Counted from the first letter of the stretch, positions 22,919-34,993 are shown. The stretch is 64,000 nucleotides of DNA from Aphelenchoides besseyi (GCA_024699855.1 JAMPIQ010000001.1:15190001-15254000); one strand, 5' to 3'. Numbers and translations: made by a program. Notes: generated from the letters alone by a model not told the origin.

Positions 22919-25900
22919 ATTGTCGTTGAGTGTTCGGGTCTATGCCGAACTTTCGTCGTTTATGATGCTGTTAATTCACTCGAACAAAATGACCACAAAA
23001 CTGCACGAAATGATGCCCATTTTGATCAGATACATTTCGATTGTAGCGAAACGAGAAGCAACTTTGGATCTGTCGTTGATCGACGAGTTCCATGCCTCGC
23101 AAATTCGGTCTCTGAACTTCATGGCTTACATGAGCAAATATCCGCAACTGACCGTAAGTTTGCCTTCACTGTTTACTATGATCTTTCATATCTAGCAACT
23201 ACCGATTTACGAAGAGAATTTGAGCGTTATGGTCGATTCTATTAACAATCTTTTCGAACTGTTGAATCCGCAAGTCACTACATCACGCAGAGAGCTTATG
23301 ATCGCAATCAAAATCTTTCTTCAATGTGAACATCTACGACCGCACTTTGTCAAAATCATTCCACGAATTACTTCCGATCGTTTTTTGTTGGGCGAAACGT
23401 TGACAAGTCAAGATAGTTTGAGGAATTTCCTCTACTCACAACTCGTTGATTTGCTTCACCACTTGCGAATAAATCTGACTTATGATATGCTTCTTCAGTA
23501 TGTCGACAAGTTAAAATTGCTGAACAATTCTCTTTTAGTGTTTACAAGCTTTGCATTCGTTGCATACACGACAGTCAACTTTTCCCGACTCATCAAACCA
23601 TGTACGCCAAATTGACAATGAACTTGTGTGAGCCATTGGTTAATACCGAGAACGAGAAAAAAGAACCGGTAAGCTTGAATGTTTTCAGTAAAGTCTGACC
23701 AATTGTTTAGGCACGAGATGTGTTGATGTCTGCGTTGAGAGCATTGACTAAGAAAGCAGAGATCATCGCCAAGTACTATCTACCGCAATTACTGAATGCT
23801 ATTGAAAAAACGAAACGTGAAGCTCATACCAACCAATTAGCTCAATCTACCGCTACAACTCAATCAACTACTGAGAATCTTCGTGATTCCGAGTCATTTG
23901 CTGTTCAATCGACACAGCAAAGACCGCCGATGGACATGAAAGAATGCAGATCGATTATTCGAATCATCGTTCAAGCATCAAAGGTCATTTGCTATCATTT
24001 GGGAAAATGTCATCTAACAGAAAGTACGTCCCTTTAAATTTACTCGTCCACATCTTTCAATTTAGACTCATCAATGGACGATGAAAGGCGTCTGTATTCC
24101 AATCTGTTTGTTTATGTTCTTCGGTCTTTTGATGTTTTTCGTTTGGTTGCTCAACACGCTCAAAGTGCAAATCAGATGAAGTTCATGCAGAAAGACGAAG
24201 TGGAGATAATGGAGATGTTTGCTAGTATTGTATGGTTTTCTCAGCTTGAATTCAATTAGCTTTGCTGTTTCAGTTCATCGACGTTGAACTTTCAATCTTC
24301 AAACGAATTTTTTCCGAGCAAGTCGGATTCTTTATCGACCGTCTGATTGCTAATCCAACGATCCACGCGGTTTCCAATCAATTCCTGGACGAGAAACGAA
24401 AAACCTCAACAGTTGCCGGAAGCATTCTCATGCGACATATGCTACGGACTATGCCCGATATGGTCTCCAATCATGACATAACTCAAGTCTACTTGAGAAT
24501 TTTCAAACAAATTTTCGCCGCCGTTTCACGTTCCGGTCAATTGGCCAACGCACAACGTGGTGCAGGAGCTGAGGCACAACAAAAGAACTCGGAACATGAA
24601 CAAATGCTTATGGTTAGTTGAAAAGTTGAGAATCTATACCAATTCGTTTCGTAGCCTTTTCTTCATCAAATTGTTGCCAAATCAACTCAATTGGCTCTCC
24701 GTTCGCGGGAACCACCTCCCTACTTTCATTTGCTTAGAGCGTTGTTTCGTTCAATTGGCACCGGCTCCCACGATCACTTGTATCAACAGTTTTTGCCGTT
24801 GCTACCTTCCATTCTACAACAACTCAATCGTTTCCAAAACGGTTCACATAAGCAGCCAATTCACGAGCTTTTCGTTGAGTTGTATTTGACTGTACCCGTT
24901 CGATTATCATCACTTTTACCTTATTTGCCCTTACTCATGGATCCACTGGTCTGTGCGTTACATGGAACACCGCCACTTGTTCAACAAGGTAAACTGAACG
25001 ATTCAGTGTGATAAAACAAACCCGTCCTTCAAGGTCTTCGAACTTTGGAGCTGTGCGTTGACAATCTTCAACCCGACTATTTCTATGATCATATGTCTCC
25101 GGTTCGAGCCGATTTGATGAAAGGGCTATGGCGAGCACTTTACACTCAAGATCAATTGTGTGCGATGTCCGCACTTCGAATTATGGGAAAATTGGGGGGT
25201 TCTAGTCGACGAGCGTTTTTGGATCCGCAAAAGTTCGATTATGTTGATCATTCGGACAAATCGATTGGAGCTCGTGGATTACAAGCTGCTCATCATCCGA
25301 CAATCCACACTGACGGAACCGAACAACCACCACATTTGTGTATCAAATCGACGATCGAATTGGCGAATCGACATCGAGACGCAAGTGGTGGAGCAACGAC
25401 AATTACTGGCGATGTGAAGGCAATGAACACAATTCTGAACGAACTGGACGAAATGCCCATAGAATGGAGTCATTTTCTGTATTCTGAATTGGTTTCTCTA
25501 GCCGAACAGATTCATTCGTACGTGTGTTTTGCGATTCCTTTTTTGATGTTTCTTTTTAGCGAAACTTTCAACTTGTTGTCTTCTGCATCACCGAACAGCA
25601 ACCCGGCGGAGTTGAAATGCCCGACGTTCATACGCGAACTAATCTCGAAATTTGTGGATTTGAATTTGAAATCGAAAGACGATGAGATGGAGATTGATGC
25701 CAAAGACTCATTCGATAGAAGAATCCGAGCGCGAATATTCACGGATCTCAAAGAATTGAAAGAAAGTGGATGGCCGTTGATCAAGTTGGCGCAAACGTTA
25801 TGTCAATGGTTGAACGAACTGCAACAGAATTTAAAGAGCATCGACAAGTATGTTGCTACTTTTTAGCTCTTCAAATCTGACTTTGTAGTATTGTTCCGCT

Positions 25901-26483
25901 GAGAGACTTGAGTCCTTATTTGAGCTCATTCAACGGTCGCATTGCTCAACTTGACATCTGCTCAAATTGGACGACAACGAAAACAACTCAGTTCACAACG
26001 CAGATCGCTCAGTTCTTGCCGTTGACTCGTCAAGTCTTTCAATTCAACGGTGTTGCTCGGATGTTTTCGATTCTGTCACAAAATGGAAAGGTTTATACGT
26101 ACTGTAAAGTTTTGAATCCTTTACTTAAAAATTAAATCGAACGATCCAATTATGCGGTTTATTGTAGCTACTAGTTAACAACAATTAGAGCGGGAAGGAA
26201 TCCGACTCGTTGCAAGGAGCGGATTGAGCAGTGATCGGGACCCGACCACTCGAAAGCTTCCCTTCGAGTAGGCGGGGCCTCCTCTGAACAAAGTCCTTAC
26301 GGATCTAGAGATCCGTACAGTACATTCTGCAACGACGTTCATACTCCGTGAATACTACTCAGTTGCAACAGATCTTCGTGTTGTTGAATAGCGACTTGTT
26401 GAAAAGCCGAGTGAGTAGTAGAGTTTCCGAAACAAAAAGACCTTTTCGATTGCAGGAAGTTTGTAATCGAAATGCTCAGTTTC
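22813..26483 (+). pseudogene. TRRAP/Tra1-like fragment behind captured ECSIT exons
   Basis: TRRAP is a giant PIKK-like scaffold of SAGA and NuA4 histone acetyltransferase complexes, about 3,800-4,000 residues; here only about 1,050 are found. The first two exons copy ECSIT (MVSELFLEAI, ELFERRVRNERD) and reach a TGA in frame; the TRRAP frame then begins without the family's N-terminal ~230 residues. HEAT-repeat stretches follow in order: FHASQIRSLNFMAYM, RRELMIAIKIFLQCEHLRPH, YSQLVDLLHHLRINL, LRTLELCVDNLQPDYFYDHM and ALRIMGKLGGSSRRAFLDP. The text then jumps to what resembles the region before the kinase fold (FTDLKELKESGWPLIKLAQT, QIAQFLPLTRQVFQFNGVAR), so some 2,000 middle residues are missing. 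A last exon (LLNSDLLKSR, then about 11 codons) is cut at 26,483 by a 9 kb insertion. Confidence 0.7.
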
Positions 26484-26697
26484 CAGTAGTATGTGAGGTC
26501 AGAAGAGTCACAAAATCAATAAAAATCCCATAAATCATTCTGCGCTTAAACCTGTCACTTTTTGCTTATATCCATCAAAAATCGTCAGGTATAGCCCCAT
26601 ATAAGGATTTTTTGTACAAGAAATACAGTAACCGTACAAAACATCATAATAAGGTACAGGAATACAGTAGCCGTACAAAAAACATAATAAGGTATTA
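26484..26697 (+). repeat. left terminal inverted repeat
   Basis: P part with internal short repeats of the form AATACAGTA-CCGTACAAAA near 26,620-26,680. Matches 35,310-35,519 in reverse complement; one difference lies about 15 bases from the outer end. Confidence 0.8.
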
Positions 26698-27802
26698 TCA
26701 CTCTCGAGGAGGGACCACCTGTCAAAAACGACTTCATGACCGAGTGCCACACCGACAAGACCGCAAACCGTGAAATTCCTTATCGAAATCGACCTTTTTT
26801 TATTCAAATGTTCATTCTTGCAATCAACAATCATTTACGACTGAATGTCAGCCATTTTCACTCACTCTTTTTTTCCTTCATTTGCCCTTGAAGCCCGTTC
26901 AGTGGATCAAAACATTGGTTTTCGTTTACTATTGCGTTTTCAATTGGGGCTGAAAGGGAGTTGAACTTGATGATTGTAGTGTATTCGAAGGTTGTTATTA
27001 GCGAGCATTTAGGCAATCCTCCTGTAGTGAAATCGATGTCGTTCTTCTTCATCTGCAATGCTTCCAAGGAATCTCAAGTAAACGTCGCAGCATCTAGCCA
27101 CTTGTTTTCAATTTCTGGTCATTAAAAAACCATCACTCCAAGCTTCTGCATTCAATAGTTCAAACAGAAGCTACTCCAGTTTTGCCATCGTATATTCTGG
27201 AATGCGATTACTGCGAGTTTATAAGTAATGTCCAACAATGGTCATTCGTGTTGTTTGGGTGCAAAGAGAAATGTAAATGGTGTGCCAACCAGCTTCGCGC
27301 AGTAAAAGACGGAGCTACCTCGTTTCGTGATCGGGCGCCATCGTCGTTCAGATGGTCAGTTGCCGTTTTTCTTCATGACCAGGTAACCGGTTGCCATCTT
27401 TTTCTCCGCTTTGTTCTAATTTCCGTCGTTTTGATTTCGTTTACTCAACGATTTCTCCTGCTTGCTTAATCTTAAGTTTACAGTCACCTATCCAGTGGTC
27501 ATCCGATGCTCTAATCTTGATTGCCTCATGTCGCTTTTCTCCGCGTTGGTCAAGAATTGTGTTCACTGTTGTTGTGTTCTTGCAGCTTGTTGTTATGCTT
27601 TCTTCCCATTTCCTACGCATTTCAATTTGTTGTTTGGGTTTGTTAAGTCAAGTTTGAGCTTGTGAATAAATCTACGACTATCGTTGTCATTATTCTTTTT
27701 GTTAACAGAGATTGAAGAAAATTTGGAGACTTCGATTTGAATAAATCTTAGGAATCTTGTAAGAGAGTGTTATCCACTTATTGGCTTGGAGTTTCGTGAC
27801 CT
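26698..27802. other. element interior without recognised gene
   Basis: A reverse-strand frame at 26,858-27,067 begins after GCATTGCAG and may be an exon remnant, but no family is seen. The rest is T-rich and shows nothing firm. Confidence 0.35.
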
Positions 27803-28516
27803 TGTCTAGCGAACTGAACGCCGCTGTTCCACTTTCCCACGACAACGAGTAGGTGGCCAAATGATTCCAATCGCATTGAAGATCGACGCGACGCTCGGAG
27901 CAAACTAAAAGCCAAAAAGGAAAGCAATTTCAAAGACTTCGAACCTACAAACCTGAAAATCGAATGTACGACCATAGAAACATGAAGCATCTAAGCTCTC
28001 GATTCCCTTCAGCATCCCATGATACAACGAGTGTCGCAGTCAAGCGACGGGAACAACGAGTTCTCGTCCAATGTTTCGGTCCAAAGCACGACCTGAACCA
28101 ACGACTCGACATTTCGCTGTCGCTCTTTTCGAACTGACCTGTTGAAATGAAAGAGCGAAGAATCGCAACATAATATTCCAGATCTTCGCAGACGGTCGTC
28201 GATTGGAACAAGACTACTACGCGTTTCAGAGCACTTCTTCAATTCAGCCACCAAATGCAAAACGACCATATCGCAAACGCAAATCAATAACCTGAACAAA
28301 CGGAATGGAAATCATTGCTGAAGCTTTCGATTACCGAAATCCACTTCCCGCTGTGTGTTCGTCGTAATCGCATTTTCGTGCAGCCTCTTGCATTCTCACC
28401 ATCAAGTCTGAAATCAGCGATCTTTCGAATAGACGATGTCAACAGTTGTTACCGTTGATCATTTCGCTTGTCGCGTCGATTTCGCTGCAACATTCGGCGA
28501 TTCGCTGATAGTACAT
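27803..28516 (-). pseudogene. hormone-sensitive lipase N-terminal domain fragment
   Basis: The ATG at 28,516 starts MYYQRIAECCSEIDATSEMI, then after an intron LMVRMQEAARKCDYDEHTAG and, after another, LLICVCDMVVLHLVAELKKC. This follows the N-terminal (HSL_N) domain of LIPE: LRDLAASAHRFDLDPETPANGYRS region, then the AHLLHKSRY helix. Further on, DLEYYVAILRSFIS matches the next helix but in another frame, and SLDASCFYGRTFDFQ matches the KGCFYGR block in a third, so at least one or two frame breaks exist unless small introns are missed. It ends near AFSSLDK at a GTCACG site, with no lipase domain downstream. The catalytic part instead lies upstream at 30.3-31.9 kb, so the gene order is permuted. 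Confidence 0.6.
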
Positions 28517-28957
28517 GGATTTTGGTTCGATTCGCGTGGAAGTAGACGTGATTCTCGTCGGCCAGCTAAACCCCATGAAGTCATTTCGAACACAAGGAAA
28601 TCAGATTACCAGTTTGAGCAAACGGAAAACTCCATCACGCTCCACGAGAATTCGCGGTTCAACTCCAACTTTGCGCGAACGACCGTTGGAATGTCGTTGC
28701 GATGAGTTTCCGTTTGCATCGAGTTGGCTGGAACACACAAACGTATGATAAACCATCGGACGTTCATGACGCGCCATTTCATTTCGTTTCAACGGCTTTG
28801 AATATCGAACAACAATCAGCAAGCATCTTTGTTTATTGGTATAAAACATAATAAAAAGTTCGCGTCAGCTGAAAACAATCACCAACGAAGATGATATAAA
28901 TAGCAACGTGGGTCCATTGAAATTGCGAAGAACAATAATGTGACATTCAGTGCAGAT

Positions 28958-29483
28958 TTAAGCGCCGGCCGCTTTCGGCCCACTCGTATGACGATAGAAA
29001 GCTTTCAAAGCGCGAATTCCCAAATTGCGCGTGGCCTGCAAATCATGAATGAACGTTCAATTGAAGTTCGAGTACCACGTTGAAATCCCGAAATTTATCT
29101 AGCAAACTTTTCGGCAGCTCGCTGTTCATGTGTTCCTTGTCGTTGTTGGATTGTAACGAACGTTCCACCTTGCCGAGGAGTTGGAGTATATCGTGGAAAA
29201 CGGCTTCGTTTAATTCGACGGTAAGTTTAGACAGTTCATCGGGTCGAGATCGACATTCGCGTATTCTGCTGATCAATTGAGAATACATGGGAAGATTGCG
29301 ATCATGGGAGCGGAGCAATTCGCTTAGGAATTCAGTGCACGGAACTATTTCAACCATAAACAAGTTGAAAACGTCGGCAAATCGTATGCCTTCCACTAAA
29401 CATGAAATTTCATTACGACTTAGAATGTCGAACTAACTTTCAGAAAGACCTGCGAAGCCGGTGTCTCGGACGTTGTTGTTCAT
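28958..29483 (-). CDS. short chimeric gene: AP-2 start exon joined to an unknown helical protein
   Basis: The ATG at 29,483 and ~100 bases upstream are a copy of the AP-2 first exon (MNNNVRDTGFA versus MNSNVRDNNED there). A ~47 base intron (GTCTTTC...TTTAG) joins in frame to VEGIRFADVFNLFMVEIVPC, then a helical segment (LPMYSQLISRIRECRSRPDE, VFHDILQLLGKVERSLQ), and after a 41 base intron ATRNLGIRALKAFYRHTSG and stop at 28,958. About 145 residues, no frame break. The second part looks like the C-terminus of some larger helical protein that I do not recognise. AATAAA on this strand is near 28,830. Coding potential is intact, so it could be an expressed new gene. Confidence 0.5.
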
Positions 29484-29571
29484 TATGGTGGCAAGTTTCG
29501 GGATGAAACAGATGGACTGCAAATAAAAAATTCACAATATAACACGTAAGCCGGAGTTTTCGCGCCAACAC
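29463..29571 (-). repeat. copy of the AP-2 promoter/first-exon edge (33,336-33,443)
   Basis: About 109 bases match 33,336-33,443 in the same orientation with a handful of differences, covering the start codon and the upstream leader. Confidence 0.8.
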
Positions 29572-30004
29572 GATTTTTGCACTACAAACGTCTCTGAGCC
29601 AATTCCAGAGAATACTCACAGACTGAACGATTTGTTCTGAGTGGCTTTGTTCCTTCAATATCCAAACTAACGACCAAAGGGCGTGGATGAGTGAGCGATC
29701 ATGGGAGGAGCGCCGACAACAAGGTCCATTGGCCCAGACTCCTACTTTCGAAAGAACAAAGGATGGTAATTACGCAAATCAGCGAGCCGGTTGAATTCTG
29801 CCCTTAGGAAGTGTGATGCGACAATCGGTGACGCCGCGTGAACGGCGCGCAAAAACAACAGTCTTCGCTAATTACCCACAGCTAACGCCGTCGGTATTCG
29901 GTGATTTCAAGGTACGTATTTTTGCTTGGCAGTCGAAAACAACGATTGCCGCAAAACGTTGGTAAATTTTTGGAGGAAAAGAGCCAAGACGAACCTTCGG
30001 ACGA

Positions 30005-30170
30005 TTAAGCGCTGATATGTCGACGTAAACCATCGACGATGAAAGCACGATGATGAACAAGAAACAACACGGTACCGAGTACGTAAGCCAAAGAAATCGA
30101 CGCATAATTGAACTTCGACGATCGCTTTTCATCGCCGACAATCGCAACCCAAGAATCCGATTCTGTTGCT
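30005..30170 (-). pseudogene. terminal exon of an unidentified membrane protein
   Basis: Begins after an acceptor (GGCGTTTCAG) and reads ESDSWVAIVGDEKRSSKF, YASISLAYVLGTVLFLVHHR and AFIVDGLRRHISA to a TAA at 30,005. It holds one membrane helix. No preceding exon of the same gene is found before the lipase 3' end at 30,290, so it is probably an isolated captured exon. Family not recognised. Confidence 0.4.
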
Positions 30171-30289
30171 CTGAAACGCCAAGGAGGTTCAGTTCTCTAT
30201 CCGATTAACGAAGCGGTTGAAGTTGTAAATTTTATTTCTTTTACAATTCGCTGTGGTTTCGTTTGAAAAGTTTACTCATAGACAAAAAC

Positions 30290-31938
30290 TTAAAGCTCGG
30301 AAACATAATCAGTAGCTTTTATCAGGATCGTCGTGTTCGGCCGAAGAAGTTGAAGGCGGTTTGGGATCAACCCGTAACCTTCATGAACACTTCGTTCGTT
30401 GAAACCGGCGACTCGAACGCTCCTTTGATGTGTTGAACGCAAATCCGCGCTCATTGGAACGAAGTTCAAGAATCCGTGAGGCAATCCATCCAGCAAATCC
30501 AAACTTGCGACTTGACCACCGGCATTTCGAAGTTTCTTCGCAAACGTGATCGTATCGTCCAGCAATGGATCTAGATGGCACGACTAAACTCGAAAATTTT
30601 ACGTTCAAAATCGTTCGCTTACAATGAAACGACAAGTCGGAATTTCGCGAAGCAACTCGTCGGGAGCGTATATGGGCGAAATCAAACAGTCACATGGCAG
30701 ATTCAATTTGAGGAGCTCGCTAAGCGAAGTTTCAACTTTCTCTGCTTCCTAAAATCACTATCTTTACTACGACGAATACTCGACTAAACAACCTTCTGTG
30801 CAGCACGAGTCAATTTCGGAGTACTGCAGGTGCGGGTTCGTGGATCGCAAATGCGTACCGGAGTTGTGCAGTTAAATAGTCGACGTCCGCCATTCAATTC
30901 GGCGGCATTTTGACCGTTTTCACTCTCGAAAACATCGTCATCAGCTGAAGGTTGGCCATGCTGGAAGAAGCAGTCTGAAAGAACTTCTGGACGAAACATA
31001 CGTTTTCGTTAACGGATGGCTTTGCAGGTAGTCGATCAGTGTTTGTTCGTAGTTGCACGCGGAGAGCGAAATGTACGATGGACTTCGATTAACGTAAACG
31101 GTCGCATTTTCGTTTTCTTCACGTTGCTCTTCAGATTCTATCGTGCTGGTTTCGTCAATCGAGTTATTCAGGCTCTTCGGTTCGCCTTCTCTTGTTTCTT
31201 GTCTGTTGAACGGTTCTTTGTCGCAACCAAGGTTTGGCCATTCAACGGACTTGATGGAACGCTCATATTCGACGAATTCATGAACGAAAGAATCGGCTAA
31301 CTTTCAAACTAAAATAAAACAAATGCTACAAAAAGATAAAAGTAAAACAAACGTTGCAGTCCGCTGAATCGACCAAGTGTTTTGCTTTGACTTCGTCGAC
31401 ATATTCCAACAACGATTTGTGTCCTCCTTGATTGATCAAACTTTTGCGTGTGATTCCCGATTTAGTTCCATTCGGACAACAGTTTGTGTACGCAGCAGCA
31501 CAACGAATAACAATTCCCATGTGAAGAAGTGGATCCGTGAAAATGAGTACCCGCGATGGTGAAGGAAGATACTATAAATGGCAACTTCAAAAGATCATAA
31601 AGAAAGCAAAGTACTTGGAATAGAAACGGAGTATAAATTGGAATCAAACCGTCGGGCATTCTCGCGGCTTTCAATTGAGCCAAACGAAGAGCAACCGAAA
31701 CGATCAGATTACCACCGGCCGAATCTCCGACCATCAAAAGTTTTTTGCCGTGTCATCCAAACTTCTCAGGATTCTTCAGAATCCAGGCATAAGCGTGGAG
31801 CACTTCTTCGGTGGGACGTGGAAATAGGAATTGAGGAGCCAGCGAGTAATCCACCGACACAATTGGGCAGTCCAGATACTTTGCCCACAACCGTAAATAT
31901 GTTTCGTGCGATTTTGACGATGTTGCTACATAACCCAA
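30290..31938 (-). pseudogene. hormone-sensitive lipase catalytic-domain fragment
   Basis: LIPE hydrolyses stored di- and triacylglycerol and cholesteryl esters. The pieces, 5' to 3', are VATSSKSHETYLRLWAKYLD, the block IVSVDYSLAPQFLFPRPTEE, the nucleophile motif LMVGDSAGGNLIVSVALRLA, RVLIFTDPLLHMGIVIRCAA, a hydrophilic insert, and LDDTITFAKKLRNAG with the catalytic-His motif LPHGFLNF. The exon that should carry the oxyanion HGGG just before VATSS is gone: the frame there reads EFVLLGY and meets a stop. The N-terminal domain is also absent upstream, where a truncated AP-2 gene ends instead, so this cannot encode a working lipase. The last 3' codons include a 28 base patch identical to the AP-2 gene (30,380-30,407). 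Confidence 0.7.
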
Positions 31939-32163
31939 AAGAACGAACTCGCGTTTTTATGTGTTTACCGCTTTTCCAACTTCGCCGTGAAAATGAAGCA
32001 ATAGATTGGAGGAAAGTGGCTTCGTTGATTTTGTGGACGACTAAACATCCCAACGATCAGAAGCATTCAATCCATGTGACCTACCAATCCTTCACGACTT
32101 TTTGCCGACAAGATGCGCACTTGTATCGGAGCTGATGGTCCATGAGCACCCGGTTCAGAGATT

Positions 32164-33356
32164 TCAGTTGACCGCCCATCTTTTCCATCGGATCGGACCG
32201 TCCATCGGAATCAGAACGACTTTGTTGATCTGCATCGTTGGACAAAACAGTTTCGGCGGCGGGATTTCGGATAGGTTCCAAAAGTCTTCGGCCAACTTGG
32301 AAGCTTCAATTTCACACAGCGCCGTGAAGGTAGTGGGCTTCAAAGTTCGTCTGCGTCCCGACAGCAATTCGATTCCCTTGTCGCGCAATTGAACGCTCAG
32401 CTGTTTGTAACCATCTTTTTCCTTGGCTCTAAATGCTCATTAAACGATTCATATAAGCTAACATACTTTCTTAAAACGGCACCAAGAAGCGAAATGCCCA
32501 GATTTTCTGGTGCACGAGTTCGCCGCATAACTTCACCCACGGTGACGTCGAATTTCGTGTTGTTGTTTAGCAGAGCCAATCGACCCGAAACATTCATGAA
32601 CACTTCGTTCGTTGAAACCGCTGGTACGGCTAAATCGCAAGGTAAGATTTTACAGTGATCATTCTGAAGTTTGGTGATCACGTGTCTTTGAGGTTTGATA
32701 TCAAAAGACCAAGTTAAAGCCCCAAGGAAAATGATCAATTACTCGAATTCTCATAAAAAGTGGTCATTTTTTGAGTCGCTTTGTAGTTTAAACTGTACAT
32801 TCATTACTTACTGTTGAGTGTCGACGATGAGGAACCCGCGTAATCGCTGCTGTCGAACGTGTTGTTTTGAGCGAAAAACGGAGTTGATTGCATTGGGGCC
32901 GAAGACATTGAAAAGTTGGAGGATGATAGTGAGTTGTTTGCGAGTTGTTGAGTTGACAGTTGCGGCTGATATGAAGAGTACATGTGACCGGGCCATTGAT
33001 TTGCAAATGCGTAATTCTGAAATTGAAAGTACATCAACTTGCTCTCATCTTCGAGATACCTCAAAGAATCCTGCTTGCAGGTTCGGGATGAGCGGAAGCG
33101 AAGGTTGGTAGTCTGTAAATGCGGTCATTAGCTAGAAAGACCTTCAAAACTTACGGCCGAGGTTTTGTGATGTTGATTGAGTAACCGGTTGGAATGGCTG
33201 TCGATTGTAAGAGTTCTCTGTTAGAACCGTTCGCTTCGGTATGATGTTCTCTTAATCATCAGTCGAATCACGAAGACGTTTGCTATTGTTTGCAAAGCCG
33301 GACGACGACGCGAACGGCGGGAGGTCCTCGTTGTTGTCTCGGACGTTGCTGTTCAT
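32164..33356 (-). CDS. AP-2 transcription factor, C-terminally truncated
   Basis: AP-2 proteins bind GCC-N3-GGC sites as dimers through a helix-span-helix. From the ATG at 33,356 come a Ser/Asn/Gln-rich activation region in several exons (QPSLPLIPNLQAGF, NQWPGHMYSSYQPQLSTQQL), then the DNA-binding start EVFMNVSGRLALLNNNTKF, DVTVGEVMRRTRAPENLGI and SLLGAVLRK, and after an intron the span LRDKGIELLSGRRRTLKPTT, ALCEIEASKLAEDFWNLSE. The family then has another ~100 residues completing dimerisation; here the frame ends within 30 codons (PIRWKRWAVN). DNA binding and dimerisation are therefore doubtful. The first intron borders are approximate. Confidence 0.65.
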
Positions 33357-33443
33357 TTTGGTGGCGAGTTTGGGATGAAACAGATGGACTGCAAATAAAA
33401 AGTTCACGATATAACACGTAAGCCGGAGTTTTCGCGCCAACAC

Positions 33444-34798
33444 TTAGAGGTGATCTTCAAGAAACAACCGGAAATCAGTAGTTGGCGCAGGTAATGACAA
33501 AAACAGAAAAACAAGTGAGAGATACGATGGAATTGTTCTCACAATATTTAAGCGCCTTGTAAACAATGCCGACAAACACGCGAAGAAAACAAACTAACAC
33601 TCGATCGATGGTTCTTTCTGCGGTCCAAAATCTTCGGTCGACACTTCGAAAGTCGACGGCTGCCTCACAAAACTGAATTTTGAGCCGAATACCGGCAAGA
33701 TTGAGCGAAAAAACGTCTCCAATCACTAGACACACCAAGAGGTGTGAAAAAGTTGCAAAAAAGCGCCTTCGAACAGCGGACTTTGGTGTGCTAGTCTATC
33801 GATTGCGAGATTTCTTTTATTGATCATTAAATACTCATTCATTGATTCATTCATTTATTTGCTCACAGCGATAGAAGATAAAGAGACCGCGGTTTAGACG
33901 GTTTAAATCGTGACAAATTTCATTAAATAACTGTAATTAATTTTAAACAAAACCAGACAACTTGTAGAACATAAACAATTCGAAGAAAAAAGGAGAATTT
34001 ACGACGATAATTAATAAAGAAACGACAAAGAAAAAAACTAGATGCACTTATCCAACCCTTTTATGAGATGTTACACAAAGTTACGGTTGTAAATAAGTTT
34101 TGCATTGGGGGACATCAGGCAATGGATAATTCCAGTAGCCTTTTCCGTGTATTGCGTCAATTACAAGCGATGGCGGCGAAGATCTCACGATCGCAAATCA
34201 CCATCTAAAACACGCAATTAAAACGCGCATTTAAATTTCACGACACGATTAAAGCAACTTCAACGCCGCGACAATTTCAAGAAGATTCACGACAAAAGAT
34301 AAAACAGTGCGAATGGGCGCGAGAAAGTTGATGTGGACACGAGAGTTCGAAAGCAATCAAAAAATGGTCGATCAGTGGTTTCGTGCAGCCGAAAGAAACT
34401 GGAGCTGCAGAAAAGGAGTCTGCAAAACAAAAAACATTCAAGTGGTCTTCTCTGATGAAGAGATCACTTGTTGTTTCTTTTGGTCGTCGGCAAAACCACT
34501 GGTCGACACCTGCTTGCCAGTGCCTTTGTTGTTGCGCAATTCGCACAACGCGCTCAACATCCGTTCATTTCTAGACGCAATTTACTTCACCGTCAGTTTA
34601 CATTTGTTGTCGTAGCGGTCGGTCGTTGAATTTGTTCGCTCTTCACGAGTTTCTCTGCCGCCAATCTCTCAAACGACCTCGACGAAGTTTCCAAAATTTG
34701 CGAATCCTCCACACGGAAATTAGTGTCCGATGTTATGAATATTCGCCGTGCAATTGCCAACGAATTTGCGTGCCATCAGACGCCAATTTTGCAGCCTT
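33444..34798. other. AP-2 upstream region inside the element, no firm gene
   Basis: AT-rich with several long chance frames. Includes T-runs and GATTCATT repeats near 33,830-33,860. No family seen. Confidence 0.35.
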
Positions 34799-34993
34799 TC
34801 AGCGAAATAAAAGCCGACGGCCAAAACAACGAAAATGCAAATAAAAGTCCAGAGGCTTTTGCTCGTCGTGCGTGTTGCTTTTACTGCGTCTAATACAATG
34901 CGAAATCGGTGGTTTCCATTCGCCGTTCACACACTCGGCCTCCGAAGAACCACGTAGCTGTTTTATGAAGTTGCGTTCACAGCTGAACAGCAA
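34799..34993 (-). pseudogene. possible sushi/CCP-domain exon fragment
   Basis: The frame reads LFSCERNFIKQLRGSS, then EAECVNGEWKPPISHC, the usual second half of a CCP module (C--G--L-G----C--G-W----P-C). It is followed in another frame by a membrane-helix-like stretch (TFICIFVVLAVGFYF). Isolated, short and without clear splice partners. Confidence 0.35.

Noticed and set aside
32081..32281. Alternative last exon of AP-2
   Set aside because: Frame is open but does not resemble the missing C-terminal part of the AP-2 dimerisation domain, and no splice pair links it convincingly.
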